Assembly: GCF_016906535.1 (NCBI RefSeq)
Contig: NC_057384.1
Location: 372,001-436,000, forward strand
DNA: 64,000 nt
Source: Rhizoctonia solani
Lineage: Eukaryota; Basidiomycota; Agaricomycetes; Cantharellales; Ceratobasidiaceae
Direction of reading: 5' to 3'
In this document: positions 48,209-60,426 of the stretch, piece by piece
Numbering within the stretch: the first letter of the stretch is position 1
Layout: every line of letters begins with the position of its first letter
Translations under genes and position numbers: made by a program
Notes under the pieces: model-generated
Seen by the model: only the letters and a program-made list of their open reading frames with translations
Databases searched by the model: none
What the model was told of the DNA's origin: nothing

Positions 48209-50553
48209 TTATCCCCAAAGTGACCATGCCCACTCAGCCTTGTTCAGGTTGACACTGAGAACTGCCCGTTGTAATTCAAATTGTTCCCCCAATTCCTTAG
48301 TCCCTCCATCGCCATAATCCTGGAGGCTGTTAGACCCTATGAGCTCAATAAGTTTAAATCAAGAACTTACCAAGTGTGATTCATGTCTTCCGGAAGCGGT
48401 ACATGTGGCAGCATTTGGCTCATCTTCAGTTTAAATGGTTAGTACAACTAGTGTGTCTCAAGTAACTTTGCCTACGTCTAGCGTGAGATCAAGTGAAGCC
48501 GATGGCATGCTAGCAGACGCAGGATTGGCAACGCTCTATGATATTATTATGAATTGTGAATAAATTGACCATCGTTTGACATAAAATGCCCACATTAATC
48601 TGTAAAGAAGCGTGTTTCGATAAATGCTCGAAGAATTTGGCGTAATATAGTGGAGCATTGCCTGGTGTTGGTGGTTGGAGTCGACAGGCGTTGGAGAGAG
48701 ACCTGAAAGCCTCTAGCGTCGTGTTCTGAAGCTGTTCGTCGAATCGAGGGAGGTTCTAAAAATAACTCAGAATGAAATGTAAATAATGAACGTGTCGCAT
48801 CCAACCTTGAACAGCCATGCTCCAGCATAGGCGGTAGCAAACGGAACAATGTCCTGCCCATACGCGAGATATCCATTCGGGGCAAACTCTGTGGTGATGT
48901 GCCGTAGCAGAGCCAAAGCTGCGCTGACGCAATCCAATAGAAGTATATGCGTTGCCCCTGGCAAAGGGTTGTAGACTAGAACTAGTTTGAGTTCTGCTAA
49001 TGCAAGTCGCATGCGCATATGATAAAACCGAAGAAAACTCTTCGAAATCGGCGAAATAGTAGGATCCACTGACAAGAACCGTGTAAGTTTATTTTGAGAG
49101 TCATTTCCGCAAACTCACCAGTCTCAAACCGCCACCCATCTAAAAACTTTTCACCTCCACTGATTACATGGCGAATAAAGGGCTCGAATTGAACTCGGTT
49201 TAGAGGCGTTACTACTGAACGAATAGAGCGGAAGAGGTTGTAATGAGACATCATCTCGAGACTTGTCACTATCACAATATCTGCATCTATTAACTTGAGT
49301 TTAGCGCCTTTCAGCCAACGAACTGGGTAATGCTTACTGCAGGAAACTAACCACCTGGCGTTAGTAATGGTAGAGTAGTTTGAAAAAATGCTTACCCTGG
49401 CATGGTTTCTGAGCCATTGTAGCCCGCCTTGTGGAAAATGCTCTTCTGGTATCATTCGGGGCTTCCCTCGTCGAAGGCTGGTTGCCAGATCGCAAACTAA
49501 CTCATACTGGTCAAACAATAGTCTAGAGGAGAAGACTATGGCTTACCAGCAAGCTCTAAAGTGACGAAACGAATCCCATACCATAAGTCGTAATAAAAAA
49601 AAAACCATGTCAGAGGCACACTCACGAAACCAGGTACGTTCTTCATTCTAAGCAAAGAACACCACATTCAGGGTCCACCAGAGCAGTATAAGAGAACGTG
49701 TGCTTACCAGCCGCTCCCTCGCTTGTAATTCGTTAACGGGCAAAGGTTCTGCCCTGGCATGATGCAAGTTGAGTTCAAAGGCCATCCTGATAGCCAATCC
49801 CAACTTCCTAAAGGTACTTTTATCTTCCGCCTCCTTCCAATACGTCATGATTAGAAGTGCCTGGATGTACTCGACACTGCTTATACCATCTGATAGTGCT
49901 CTTCCCAAGAGAAGTTGAGCCAAATCGTGAACTGGCTTGAAATGAGATGGCTTGAAGAATCGACATGCAGCCGCCAGAATAGCTGTATATAACAACCGGG
50001 ATCTTCGTCGTACGTAAATAGGCGTATGAAGTGTGGGGTCGAGTAGAGCGATTACTGGGTTAAGTGTCGAATGAAATCTTGTACCAACTATGTGAAGTGG
50101 GGCTCTCGAGGGGGTTGAATACATACTCACGAGTAGAATAGCCCCATTACAGAATCCTCAGGCAAGATACCAAGTTTTATGGGGTCATCATAAAGTTCTT
50201 CAGTGTTCGAGTAGGCTGCGGAGAAGGAGCCCGAGAGTCGGCCAACTGGCTCGCCACCGTATACTCGGCAAGAGAAACTAGAGGATTGAGTCCAGTCGAG
50301 CCATGATCCCGGCTGAGGAAGGTAACAAGATGAGCTGAATGTCTGAGTGACATCGTTTGAAGGAAAGATTCTTACTATGGAGCTGAAATATTTATAATTT
50401 ACTGAGTCGTGGGAATTGGTGTTTTGATTTTGATTACTCACTTTGAGCCGGTATGGAAGGGCGATTTGGAAACAACATTTCGTTATTCCCGGACAGTTCC
50501 TGCCGGGTTACCCCCGTTTTTGAGCGATCATAGAACGGTATCGCCGCGAACAT
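48209..50553 (-). CDS. Fungal-specific transcription factor regulatory domain (MHR), no Zn cluster seen
   Basis: The ATG at 50553 begins MFAAIPFYDRSK. Exon 1 ends at 50442. A 7-base exon (50382-50376) follows, then exon 3 starts at 50335 with SSCYLPQPGSWLDW. The middle homology region reads MGLFYSYFHSTLNPVIALLD, RRSRLLYTAILAAACRFF, YIQALLIMTYWKEAEDKSTF, KLGLAIRMAFELNLHH and LQARERL|NEERTWF. That is the classic fungal_trans layout. Later exons (RMIPEEHFPQGGLQWLRNHA, GATHILLLDCVSAALALLRH) lead to a TAA at 48209-48211. No Zn2Cys6 motif is visible between the start and the regulatory domain or just upstream, so DNA binding is uncertain. It could be a Zn-less family member, or the true 5' exons may lie further upstream unnoticed. 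Confidence 0.75.
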
Positions 50554-51025
50554 GGATCTAGTATAGTAGTCTCGGGTCTGATAAAGCTTCAAATAGGATC
50601 AAGGATGCAAAGGGCGCCGAGTTTGTCCGATGTTGTCAAGTACGTTTAAAGCCACCAGTCAAACATACAGGCGCTTAAGAAACAGACCAGGGGTGCAATG
50701 CGAACCTGGTGTCGTATCATAAACGCTCGTATTATATACGGTAGATCGTAATTCATGGTAGGGAGCAAAAAGGCCGGTCCCGGCCATTTTTGATATGAAT
50801 TTAGCCGTTTACTTGGCTTCTTTCAAAGGAGGTAATTATCCGGTCACGGGGCTTGCCCCTAACCCCTGGTGGCTAACACAAAGTTTGCTGAAAGATTCAG
50901 AGTGGAGCGCGTGCCATGTTCTCATTCATATTTAGCAAAACAAACGAGATCTATATACCGCATATTATCTATCCTACTTGATTCTCCGCAGTGTATCTGT
51001 GACGGAGTTTGGCTGAAAGGAGCAA
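50554..51025. other. Intergenic, 3' of importin and 5' of the transcription factor gene
   Basis: No coding signal. The importin gene ends at 51026 and the transcription factor starts at 50553, both minus, so these bases should contain the factor's promoter. Confidence 0.45.
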
Positions 51026-54000
51026 TCACACCGCTGACGTTGCATATCCAAAGGCTGATCCTTCCAACCCTCGGGCGACTAGAGCATATTCATTAGCAGC
51101 TTCTTTCGTCTTCTTGGTGGATCTCGTTCTATTTGCAGCCACGTCAGCAGTGATTTCCTCAACGAAGCCAGTATCCACATACCCAAGCACGGCCTTCATA
51201 AACTTTTCCCTCGCCGCCGCAGGTATCTTGGCATTGCTAGGGTTATCCTATAATAGGGCATACAATCAACATAAAATCACCGGTTGATAGTGGAGCCGCA
51301 GACGTACTGCCATCAAAACGGAGCCCATCCACGTTCGAGCCTCGTTGGGGACCCGCGAGACAAGATTCGACAAGAGCTCAGCGAGGTTCGGGACCGTGGA
51401 TCGGGGCGCGGAGCCTCCGATACCGAGCAAGAGCGCTTCCATCAATATCGCCCCTTGTTTCCGTAATTGGGCATCTGCAGGCGCAACAAGGGCGCTGTCG
51501 TTTCGCGTTTTCCGAAGGAACATGGTCTAAAATAGCCGATAAATCATACTCGACAATCACGCGTAAGCTGCCGGAAATAGGACGCACCATAAAGTTGCAT
51601 GCGTTGACAAGCGAGTATCGTTCCTGCAAGGTCAGCGCGGTCGCCGTAATCCGGAATAATCCATCGGCTATATCCCCAGACATTTCAAGGATGACTCTGG
51701 GGAAATGTCCGCCGACCTATCGGAGTCTTAGTATGGTAGTTCTGAGCAAAGCGTGGGATGGATTAGCACTATGCACCTTGGTAAGGTACCCGAAAAAGTC
51801 CTGGGCTACATCAGGTTCGTCTCCATAGCCGCACCACTGTTCAGCATCGTCAGGCCAGCTGCAACAAGCCCACTGGTCGCCTGTGCAACAATCCCCGTCC
51901 GGCGCTGAACCTCCACATCACTCTCCTTGTTCAACCTTGGCCACATCGGTGGGTCCAGTTGGACAACCAAGAGCGCAGCGAGCGATAGCCACACCGCAGT
52001 CAGCTGAACCCTGGCTGCCGTGCATACAAGCTCAAGAAGCGGCTCGGGAGATAACGAGAGCAAAGTTGCATCCGAGGGAAGAGCAGTGATAGATTTGATT
52101 AATTCGCTAACTGCCTGTGAAATCCATGCGCTTAAACGTTTGCTCGAACTGAAACAAAAATGATGATATAGCTTACCGTGCTGACCTCCGCGTCCACGCA
52201 CCACCTGGCCATAATCGTACCGATAAGCCTCACGATTTCTTCTCGAAGCAGAGTCATCCTGGAATCGGACCGGGCCTGTTCGATTGATAGCAGGAGAGCC
52301 TGGCCCTCGGGTGTATCAGGATCCTCGAGTGCAAATGTGAAGATGTCGGTGGAACGAGTGAGACCCTTGCTGCATGCAGTCAATGCACCTAAGTGAGCGA
52401 TGGTCGCATCTCGAATGGCTTCGGGAGGCTGGTTGGATGAAATTAGTTAGAATTGGAATGAGCTTCCTACGATGAACTTGCCGTGTTTGTATCATTCAGA
52501 AGCTGACCGAGGCTGGTAACAACTGGAGTAACAACGCCCTTGAAACCACCACCACCTTGTCAGAACAAACCAACAGCAAATAAGAACGAGAATATTACCA
52601 AAATAGGATCGATAGCCTGGGCAGGAGGCAAAGCTTGAATAACGCTAGCAATCGATTGCAGAACCTTGCCCTTCTCGTTCGCCTGGGTAAAAGAAGAAAA
52701 AAGTTTAGGAGAGAGTACACAGAGTGAGTATCAAATTATCCGAAACGTACCGGGATCCGTGGTAATCGCTGATGCAGCTCGCCAAAGCTCTGAATATGAG
52801 GCGCAAGTCGCACACGATTGGCATCGCACAGCTCTTTCAGCGCGCGAGCCGCGTCTCCGCATACGGCCGGTTCCTCGAGCGCGGCAACAACGTAGCCAAC
52901 CGCGTCCAGCAGCAAGCTGGCACCCTCGCCCGCGTTGGTACTCGGAACCGCCAAATTTGCCCCGTTTGCGGCAGCGGTTTGGGGGCCGACGCGGTCGCTG
53001 TCGTCTCCTGCGGGTGTACTCGCGCGCGTTCGTGCTCCGGTCGTGAACCATGTTGCGTACGCGCCTACGGTTGCGAGTGCCGTGCGGCGTACACGGTGTG
53101 TCCCGGCGCGCGGAAGGCGGCCAAGAACGCGAGGTCCGAACAGCGTCGCGAGAGATGGATTTGGGTCCACAGGCAACGCTTCTTGGATGGCCTTGATGTT
53201 GTGTAAAGTAGCTTCTACGCTCTGTGTAATGGATATAAATGTGTGGTTTGGCGTAATACCAGTATGGAGACTGTCGCACCTCCCAGTCTACAGGCTCATT
53301 CACCAATCTCTCTACCAGAGGATCCACCAATTCGCGTAACATCTCGTCCCGGAGCACATAATATCTGAGAAACAGGTTCAATAACGACACGAGCCTTGTT
53401 CTTAATCAGCACGCACGCATTTATCAGTGCATCCCCAACATCCCGTCGATAACTATCGTAATCAAACCTGCTCAGCTGCCATTATCCAAGTATCACGGGT
53501 TTGGTGACATACTTTGAAAACTTCTCTCGTTGATCTAACAACAGGATTAACATCAAACTTGAATTCTATATCCATCGTTACACACACACCTTTAGGCCAT
53601 CCAGGCTCGGCCGGCCAAGTCACCTTGCGCTGCAAAATACGGACGAGCTGCAGATAGATCGCCTTGGCCACACCCCACAGCTCGCCATTTTGATCGCCCA
53701 CATAATCAGCATCCAACAAGGCTTCTTCGAGCAGGTACCAGAATGGCAATACCATCTGCAGAAAAAACGAGAGTATCCCGAGTCAATATGATGGTAATCC
53801 AAGGGACAGATTGATTCACCTCGCTCTCCTCTTCATCCACGCCGTACCACCCGGGGAACCCTGTGTAGCCAAGAGCCACCTCCATGAATTTTTGAACATT
53901 GGTTTCGTTCAAATGAGCAGCCAGATATTGGGTCGAGTGTTCACCCAAGGCGGTTATCAACTTGCATACAGAGTGAGAAACGGCCCCCGAATCCTCCGCT

Positions 54001-55389
54001 GGAACAATCCAAGAGTTGGTAACATTACCAAATAGGGGACGGGGAGAGGGAATGACTTACAAGCCACAGCTTGGTTCATAATCTCGATTCCGACCCGCGA
54101 AACCCATTCGAGCAGAGGCAAGGTGAGAGTCCGGAGTCCTGCGCCTCCTTCAGACAACGACGACTTGGTTAGTATCTCTTGTAATACATCAGACGCAGCT
54201 ACAAAGTTGTCTTCGTCCGAGTTTGGCGAGAGTAGGTCGATCAGAAGAGGGATCAATGGGGTTATATTACTGCGGGTGTGAAACGAATCAGCTCATCGAA
54301 CTAACACGGCAAAAGGACGTCCATACTCGGCAGGAATTCCCCAGCTAATCCATGCTTCAAGACACTTTAGCGCCGTACGCCCATGCGTACCAAAGGACGA
54401 AGATGCGGCTTGGACGACTGCTGGAGCCGCATCGCGAAGGATCAAATCCATTTGGGACCTGTTGTGAACGAGCAGGTTAGAATGCGCAATGGCGTGCTGG
54501 TAAATACCCTCCATATTGACATATTACCAGCGCCCAGGGTGGGATGTGCATAGCATAAGCAAACTTACTTTTTCTCTGCGACCAATCCGAGCGCCCGACC
54601 TCTTCTGCTACAATAGTAAGGAATTCTAGTACGACTCCGGGGGATGCTCCGTTGGCGCTAAGTGTTTGAGCAGTACCAAGGATCCAGTTTGGCCATCGTG
54701 ATTCGGGATGCTCGCGATCGGTGGGTGCAAGACGCAAGGCAAGGGAACAAACCTAAAACTTGTGGGTTAAAGGCGATCATTTGGTTTTGACAGTAGACAG
54801 ACCGAAACAAACAGCTTTCGGGTGATCACAGGTGGCAAGTTTCTCGTTGCGGCTCTGCCTGTGAGTTCGAGCAAGGTATCCCGGAGTGTGATGGCGTGTT
54901 CTTGTGGAAATGCGTCCCTGTAATTGGTTGTCAGACACAAGCGGCTTGGAAAGGTACATAATATACACACCAGTCGCGTGCTATCTTAACCTGGATGGTC
55001 AAGGCGCCGAAAAATTGCACGTTTGGGTCCTATAATATCGGATTCGCGAGTTGTCTCACGGCAAACAGACTGGGTTATGTACTCACAGATGATTCTAAAA
55101 ATGGGATAACTAGGCCCCAGGCTTCAGGACGTCTTTGAACATCGAGAAGCTCTCTTGATTATAAACAGGTCGGTTTGGGCGGCACGACGAGATCATTATA
55201 TGTGGACGCGCCTGTTGATGCTCTGTTGGACCTCTGGGCGTGTACCAGGCGAGTACAATTGATTCACGAGCTAAAATGTAAACATATATTTAGTAAACTA
55301 TTAATAAATCCAAATCGACACAAACATACTGCTTGGGCTTGAGCGATGTCTTGTGGCGAAAGCGAAACTTGGAACGGTGACGCAGACAT
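51026..55389 (-). CDS. Importin-13-like karyopherin (importin-beta family)
   Basis: Carries cargo through nuclear pores under Ran-GTP control. The start at 55389 gives MSASPFQVSLSPQDIAQAQ. The N-terminal Ran-binding region holds VQFFGALTIQVKIARDW and ITLRDTLLELTGRAA. HEAT-type helices follow: RWPNWILGTAQTL, VVLEFLTIVAEEVGRSDWS, LPFWYLLEEALLDADYV (a block typical of the IPO13/TNPO3 branch), and near the end LLGIGGSAPRSTVPNLAELL. The C-terminus (NEYALVARGLEGSAFGYATSAV, stop at 51026-51028) resembles the IPO13 end LCRGLHGTDYTADY. Many short introns and an Ala-rich segment (about 53140-52780) are present. I did not resolve every exon. IPO13 is favoured over TNPO3 by the C-terminal block. Confidence 0.8.
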
Positions 55390-55746
55390 CTCTACAATTG
55401 GTGATTGTCCAAGGCTTGTGATTGGGACCTGCCCTCAACTCTCGGCTTCAGGGCAGGGAGAACGTGAGATTACCAAATTGGCTTACCGGAGAGCAACCGT
55501 TGTCAACTCCACCGCATTTTGATATATTTCTGATCTTTGTCTGGCGCGGCCGGCAAAACGTATATATATGAGCGATTCCGCATGAGGTTCTGCTTCATCA
55601 TCTCGACGACCACGGTCGCTTTTTTCTTCTGTCCTTGACGGCTGGCCTCCTGAGTCTATATTCCTCGCTGCTAGTGTCTTTCAAGTCACTCTTTCACACC
55701 AAATATTCTCCAATTGACTGGATCTTCTGCTGCCCGTAAAACGACC
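55390..55746. promoter_or_regulatory. Divergent promoter region, importin and chitinase
   Basis: These 357 bases lie between the minus-strand importin start and the plus-strand chitinase start. A tatatatat run at 55561-55569 lies about 180 bases upstream of the chitinase ATG. Confidence 0.4.
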
Positions 55747-58726
55747 ATGTTGTCGTCCGCTCTCATTTCACTTGGCGTTGCCGGCTCGGCGCTTGCTTGG
55801 CCTGGCTTTGGTTCCTCTCGCCACTCCTCCATTGCTCGTGCCGTCCATGCCCGCCAAGAGCTGGTAACTGCAAAGCCCAAGGAGCCTGTCGCCGCCACTT
55901 GGTTCGCATCCTGGCACGCCGACGAGTTTTCTCTCGCAAACGTTAGCTGGAACAAGGCAAGTATTTCAATCTGTTCAGCCTTCGCGCGTGTCGTAAACTA
56001 ACCCCACTGCTTAGTACACCACTGTTTCATACAGCTTCGCGTAAGCGCCAATATAATATATTGATTCTGACGCCGTTATTAACTCGTTGCCATCGCATAT
56101 AGCTTGACTACTCCCAACATCAGCTTTGTTAATATCAGCGACCCAGAGGTCTTCAAGGACTTTGTGTCAACTGCCCACGCCAACGTAGGTTATTTTGTCT
56201 TTTCCCCGCGTACTTTTGTAACCTTATTTCATGCAGAATGTATCAGCTACTATTTCCATCGGTGGCTGGACCGGCTCCATATATTTTAGCTCGGCTGTTG
56301 CGACTGCGGAGAACCGCACCGAGTTTGTAAAGACAATGGTCAACCTTCTAAACGATAACAAGTTGGATGGATTGAGCTTCGAGTAAGAATTTCACACCCT
56401 GACTCACTGCAGCAGCACTCATAATCACTTCTAGTTGGGAATACCCTGGCGCCGCCGGAATTGGCTGTAATACCAACTCCCCTAACGACACTACCAATTT
56501 CCTCCTCTTCCTTCAGGAGCTCCGCACCGCCCTCCCGAACGCGACGCTCTCGGCCGCGACATCCATCAACCCCTTCATCTCGGCCGACGGCACGCCAAGC
56601 ACCAACGTCTCGGACTTTGCCAGCGTATTCGACTACATCCAGATCATGAACTACGACATCTGGGGACCATGGAGCGACACGACCGGTCCCAACGCACCAC
56701 TCAACGACACCTGCGCGACCAACGCGACGCAAAAGGTGGGGAGTGCCGTAAGCGCCGTCGAAGCGTGGACCAAGGCTGGGTTCCCTGCGGACCAGATTGT
56801 GCTTGGTGTCGCAGGCTATGGTCATGGATTCTCGGTCACCCCGGCCAACGCGCTCAACGATAGTATCTTGAACCCTTACTCCACGTTTAACAAGAGCTTT
56901 ACCCCTCCGGGCGATGCTTGGGACGATATGCCCGTCGGCCCCAACGGCACTGTCGCGCTTGATGTATGCGGCAACCCGCAGGCACAGGGCGGCAACTGGG
57001 ACTTCTGGGGCTTGTCGAGAACGGATTCTTGAATGAGAACGGCACTGCTAATACCGCCGAGGGTATCGTGTACAAGTTTGACGAGTGCAGCCAGACTGTA
57101 CGTAACCCTCCATCCTATGTTGGCCATCTTAATTTATTGACAGCGCCCTCGTAGCCCTTTGTGTACAACCAGACATCGGGCGTCTTTGTGGCCTTTGACA
57201 ATGCCGAATCGTTCGGTAAGCGATAATATTCGTGACTTGCATCAGGCTGTCGCTGAAGATGATACTCCCTTTTTTTTACCAGCCGCCAAGGGTAAATTCA
57301 TCAACGCTACCGGACTCCGTGGATTCGCAATGTGGGAGGCCGGAGGAGACTTTGACGACATCTTGCTCGATTCGATTCGTTCCGCTGCTGGTTTCCCAGA
57401 AGTGATCGAGGACGAGGACGATTGCGAGGATGATGGCGGTGATGATGGTGTCCAGACCGGTAACGGTAACTCGAGCTCTGGTGGCAGCGGTTCGTCCAAC
57501 AACTCGGGTGCTGGTTCGTCCAACAATTCGGGTAGTAGCAACTCGGGTGGAAGCTCCAGCAACAATTCCGGTAGTGGTTCGTCGAACAACTCCGGTAATA
57601 CTTCGGGCAACGCTTCAGGTAACACTTCGGGCAACACCTCGTCTGGCAACACCTCGTCTGGTAACAATTCGAGCGGTGGAAGCGCATCCAGCACACCTTC
57701 GACCGGTAGCAACAGCAGCAACAACTCTGGTAGCAACAACTCGGGCTCTACTACTTCCCCGTCCGTACCTGACGACGAAGACGAGGATGACGAAGAGTGC
57801 GAGGACGACGAATACCCAGAAACCCCTGTGACCTCCACTGTCAACCCCACCTACCCGTCTGCGACCGCGACTGCTTCTGCCTCTTCGATTGTCGTCGTCC
57901 AACCCGAGGGTACCCCGACCGCCATCGTTTCTTCGAGCTCGGCTCCGCAACCCTCAGCCACCGCTGCTCCTGATGCTGGAATTACCGATGACGATGATGA
58001 AGAGGAGTGCGAAGACGACGACGAGATCATTGATGGTACCGCCTCTGCGTCGTCTTGCCTACCACCACTGGTACTTCATCAGCCGCCAGCACTATCGCGT
58101 CTACTTCTGCCTCTGCATCGACTGCCTCTGCCTCGACTGAAGCCACTGCCAGTGCCACCTCTTCCGCAGCGACAGTCTCCGAGACATCAGCTTCGGCCTC
58201 TGAGACTGCCACCGAGTCGGCCACCGCCTCGACGTCTACCGGCAGCTCTTCGGCCTCTGCATCGAGCACCGAATCCTCGAGCGTTCAACCCATTCCCACA
58301 GAGAGTTCCGCCACGACAGTCTCGGAGAGCTCCACTCCTGCGCCTACCTCTGTCTCTGCTTCTGCCTCTGCCTCTAGTACCGAGCCTGCTCTGAGCGCTG
58401 AACCTACCTCGACCGCCTCAGCCGAATCTACCCCGGTTGCTGAATCCACCTCGGCCGCCGCGTCCTCTGCTAGCGCTAGCGCGGAGCCCACGAGTGTCGA
58501 GCCCTCCTCCGCTGCCGCGTCGTCCTCGGCCGAACCCAGCCCCACTGAGCCCGCAACCAGCGCCGAGCCCACCTCCAGTGCTGCACCCACAAGCGTCGAG
58601 TCTGTTAGCGCCGAGCCATCTGCCCCCGAGAGCTCTGTAGAGTCCACGCCCGTGCCCACCCCGTCCGCCGAGCCTTCATCGTCGGCGTCCCTGTCCGCCC
58701 CCGTGTTCGAACCCACTCGCCGCTAA
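55747..58726 (+). CDS. GH18 chitinase with long Ser-rich low-complexity tail
   Basis: Secreted chitin hydrolase. The signal peptide is MLSSALISLGVAGSALAW. The GH18 barrel shows VAATWFASWHA, ATISIGGWTGSIYFS, the active-site block LDGLSFDWEYPG (catalytic Glu present; the Asp two residues before the conserved Asp is Ser), IQIMNYDIWGPWS, IVLGVAGYGHGF and LRGFAMWEAGGDFDDIL. After about residue 420 the protein becomes low complexity: Gly/Ser/Asn-rich repeats of the SGNTS/SSNNSG type, two acidic clusters (DDEDEDDEECEDDEYPE and DDDDEEECEDDD), then about 220 residues of Ser/Ala/Thr/Glu. The tail is probably O-glycosylated and wall-anchored. Two frame changes are needed, near 57003-57010 (tggggcttg, one G short) and near 58055. 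The stop is at 58724. Confidence 0.9.
57460..57750 (+). repeat. Imprecise codon-level tandem repeats in chitinase tail
   Basis: Short tandem units (ggtagtggttcgtcc, aacacctcgtctggc and relatives) encode SGSSNN and SGNTS repeats. Such repeats expand and contract readily, giving length variation between strains. Confidence 0.7.
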
Positions 58727-60426
58727 AAAACCGAGCGAATATACCTCTTTGACGGTCGTCCTTAGGAACGCAGAGTACTTTTAAACTATATCCCACTCCT
58801 AACTACTTGAAGTAGTTTACATTCTTTTGTTTTTTAAACTGGTACTGGACTCTTTGTAGCTTGAGCTGTGCTTTGACAATACACCACGGATTCAATAAAC
58901 TTTTGGATTTTTTCGCTCGTTGGCTTAAATTTGTGAGATTTACTTTTAGAGATGTGTTACTATAATTAGTCCAACCCTCTTCACTGAGTAAAATGGCTCA
59001 AATGGAATGGCGCACGTGAACCCGTTGACGATTCTGAATCTTTGCCCTATACACATGCTTTTGATGCAACGGTATTTATGCCTATCATCGCGATATCAAT
59101 TCATCCCCATCGTATCAAGGACGCAGAGTAAATTTCACCCTGCCTCATCAGCTTGAGCGATGTGGCGCGCGACACTCAATGTGTATCAATTGTGCACCGC
59201 GTATGATCAACGTGCCCCTTTATATCTATGCAGATCGAACGCTATCTATATATAGCATATACTTCTATGTAATCCCGTCGCTTGGGTCCGTTCCCGTCCT
59301 TCGCTACTTTGTTACCAGATCGAACCAAGTCGTCTTTGTTGGCGGTGATTTTGCGAAGCAGATCCATGATAGCGAGGTACCAAAGGACACCAGCGAACCT
59401 TGAAACTGCCACCCGGATCCACCAGTCCTACGTTGCCAAGTGAGATTGTGGTACAGTTCCCATCGCCAAAGGTTCTGCTCTAACCTTGGCATAGATATTT
59501 GCGATCTCGGCCGTCGCCGCATCGACGCACAAGCTGTCACCAATGAATAATGTCTTCGGTGTGAATGAGATGTGAGCGCTCATAAATAAAGTTATAGCAA
59601 GACCGTTTTCTATTGGGGATAGCCACTTCGGATCGGTTGCTCTCAATATCCTAGGCCAACCTCAAATTCATGTTGTGCAAGCAAGCGAGTAATTACGGTG
59701 ACCTAATTGCTTATGTGAAAAGTAGCACCCTTGATCATTTATCTATAGATAACGTTTCAGCATAAAGTTTGAGATTAGACTTTGGTTTTCAAGCTCGATA
59801 ACATTAATTGAATTTTGTCAATTGTTATCCAAACTGGTGTTTCGTAAACCCATTTGCATCGGACATGATGTCCTTTACGTGCTCAGGTCCCCGTAAATAG
59901 TAACTTGCAACTTGCATGTTTATGAGCGAAACTTTCACAATTCAGTTACGTGTGCGGGGGACAGATACACATGACAGCCCAATTTGATATCACGGTAATA
60001 TGCGAACACCGGCCCGCAATGAGCAGCTGAAATATTCCATTTTTCGGTCATATGCACCAGCGGTCTCGTGTATGCATTTGGACAAACGTCCGGCGTTCTG
60101 AGCGTAAAGAAGTCGGTGAACTCTTCAAAATAGTCATCTCGCGCCGGCAAAGAAGCTGATTTGCTGCTTCTCTTGGGCTCGTCATCTCCGAAGGTTATAA
60201 CTCTAGTTGGACTTGGACTGGGCCGCCCTCCACTTGTGTAGCATGTAGTACGACTGTCCCGATGCTGTAATGTACTTTTATAGATTTTTCCAAGGCTTGA
60301 TAAGTCGGCCCGAAATCTTCGCCTTATTGCTTTATGGGGAACACTTCTAGGCGGCGTCCACGATAAAAGGCTCGCATCACACGGCAGCGACAGCCTTTAC
60401 GTGCCTCCCGCCGTTCGAATTTCACG
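58727..60426. other. Intergenic region upstream of the beta-galactosidase
   Basis: No supported gene. A minus-strand open frame (60405 down to 59935) runs about 155 codons without any ATG at its beginning and ends DIKLGCHVYLSPAHVTEL; it could be an exon but shows no family. A 72-codon minus frame at 59646-59428 is likewise unassigned. The rest is AT-rich. Confidence 0.4.

Noticed and set aside
52731..53390. 219-codon Arg-rich minus ORF
   Set aside because: Alternative frame of the importin gene; the frame with HEAT-like sequence is preferred.
57242..57850. 202-codon Leu/Pro/Glu-rich minus ORF
   Set aside because: Mirror of the chitinase Ser/Asn/Gly repeats; low-complexity shadow.
58285..58716. 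143-codon minus ORF
   Set aside because: Antisense of the Ser/Ala/Thr-rich chitinase tail.
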